Of a DNA stretch of 33,636 nucleotides, positions 33,025-33,636 are shown in pieces. This stretch comes from Fibrobacter sp. GTDB taxonomy: Bacteria; Fibrobacterota; Fibrobacteria; Fibrobacterales; Fibrobacteraceae. The notes under the pieces were generated by a model. That model saw only the letters and a list, made by a program, of their open reading frames with translations. It made no database searches and was not told the DNA's origin. The position numbers were made by a program, and so were the translations under genes. The first letter of the stretch is position 1. Every line of letters starts with the position of its first letter. The stretch lies in the NCBI GenBank assembly GCA_031271785.1, contig JAISUZ010000005.1:1-33636 (forward strand), written 5' to 3'.

Positions 33025-33636
33025 TAAACCTAACATAAGCTATACCATCCGTCATAACCTCTGTCTCGGTTGCGGCGTTTGTGAAGGCACTTGCCCTACA
33101 AAATCAATAATAACGATTGTGCAAAACGGACAATTTGTACCTGTGATTAACGAGGCCACTTGTACCAATAAAAAAGGTTGTCACCGTTGCTTTGATGCTT
33201 GCCCCGGTATAGGCATTTCCTTGAATGAAATTGCCAATGAATCTTTCAATGCACCGGAAACCAAAACAAATGAAAAAATCGGGCGGTATTTGGAATGCTT
33301 CACCGGATTCAGTACCGATTATGAGATTCGTTATCACTCGGCTTCCGGCGGAATGCTATCGCAGTTTTTGATTTGGTTGTTGGATAAAAAATATATTGAT
33401 GGTGCAGTGGTAACAAAGTTTTCCCAAAATGGTGAATTATTGGTAGAATCTTTTATTGCGACCACCAAAGAAGAAATCTTATCGGCAAAAAGTTCCAAAT
33501 ATGCACCGGTAACACTTAATCATGCTATTCAGGAAATTAAAAAACGCAAAGGGAAATTTGTGATTGTCGGCTTACCTTGTCATATTCATGGTTTTCGCAA
33601 GTATGAAAAACTGGATAAAAAATTCAAAGAAAAAAT
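33005..33636 (+). CDS. FrhB-like two-[4Fe-4S] protein, copy 3 (cut by window end)
   Basis: The first 210 residues are present and the frame is open at the window end. Cys20-23-26-30 (CLGCGVCEGTCP) gives one [4Fe-4S] cluster. The second motif has wider first spacing, Cys53-59-62-66. GLPCHIHGFRKY replaces GTPCQ of copies 1 and 2, so this is a more distant member. GGAAG lies just before the ATG. The overlap with the acyltransferase is 20 bp, as in the 24011-25892 pair. The first ten residues contain SENNK, also seen at the flippase starts, perhaps by chance. Confidence 0.85.
   Translation, partial: MTISENNKPNISYTIRHNLCLGCGVCEGTCPTKSIITIVQNGQFVPVINEATCTNKKGCHRCFDACPGIGISLNEIANESFNAPETKTNEKIGRYLECFTGFSTDYEIRYHSASGGMLSQFLIWLLDKKYIDGAVVTKFSQNGELLVESFIATTKEEILSAKSSKYAPVTLNHAIQEIKKRKGKFVIVGLPCHIHGFRKYEKLDKKFKEK

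Noticed and set aside
33005-33030. SENNK coding segment shared between the third FrhB-like gene and the flippases as evidence of recombination
   Set aside because: The match is about 15 bp in AT-rich DNA and may be chance; the frames after it do not correspond.

Overview
The window looks like chromosome from a fibre-degrading, anaerobic Gram-negative bacterium, most likely of the Fibrobacter lineage. This is an inference from gene content: outer-membrane beta-barrel and OmpA-type proteins, TPR and transglutaminase-like lipoproteins, a Ser-rich secreted protein, a GH5 glucanase lipoprotein and a TonB system. No rRNA or other taxonomic marker is present to prove it. Positions 1 to about 18,760 have moderate GC content and tightly packed genes. 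From 18,780 onward the DNA is AT-rich, as is usual for a surface-polysaccharide locus.

Layout. Positions 1-365 hold dispersed repeats and a terminator. Positions 366-6120 hold a porin-like protein (minus strand), an OmpA-domain protein and a 1,250-residue TPR/transglutaminase lipoprotein, then a bidirectional terminator and a tRNA-Gly(CCC). Positions 6281-10336 hold a small secreted protein facing a compact minus-strand operon: aspartoacylase, two unknown proteins and a HAD hydrolase. dusA follows at 10372-11361. Positions 11362-12357 have no convincing gene and carry a stack of hairpins and repeats.

Positions 12358-17635 form a complete TonB2/TtpC-type energy-transduction operon: DUF3450 periplasmic coiled coil, long ExbB (TtpC-like), ExbB, ExbD, TonB and a TPR protein. 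A helical-repeat gene of unknown role follows. Copies of one repeat family lie in opposite orientation just before and inside the end of this operon. The inner copy, with a second palindrome, is read in frame as part of the TPR gene.

Positions 18780-33636 are a polysaccharide assembly locus that runs off the window. It holds two paralogous Wzx-type flippases, three family-2 glycosyltransferases, a Wzy-like polymerase, a pyruvyl-transferase-family enzyme, three left-handed beta-helix acyltransferases and three FrhB-like two-[4Fe-4S] proteins (the last cut by the window end). A GH5 glucanase lipoprotein sits inside it on the opposite strand. Most genes overlap by 4-20 bp, so they are probably translated as coupled units. 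The acyltransferase-FrhB pair occurs twice with the same 20-bp overlap, and a 10-codon relic begins like the pyruvyl-transferase gene, so the locus appears to have grown by module duplication and loss.
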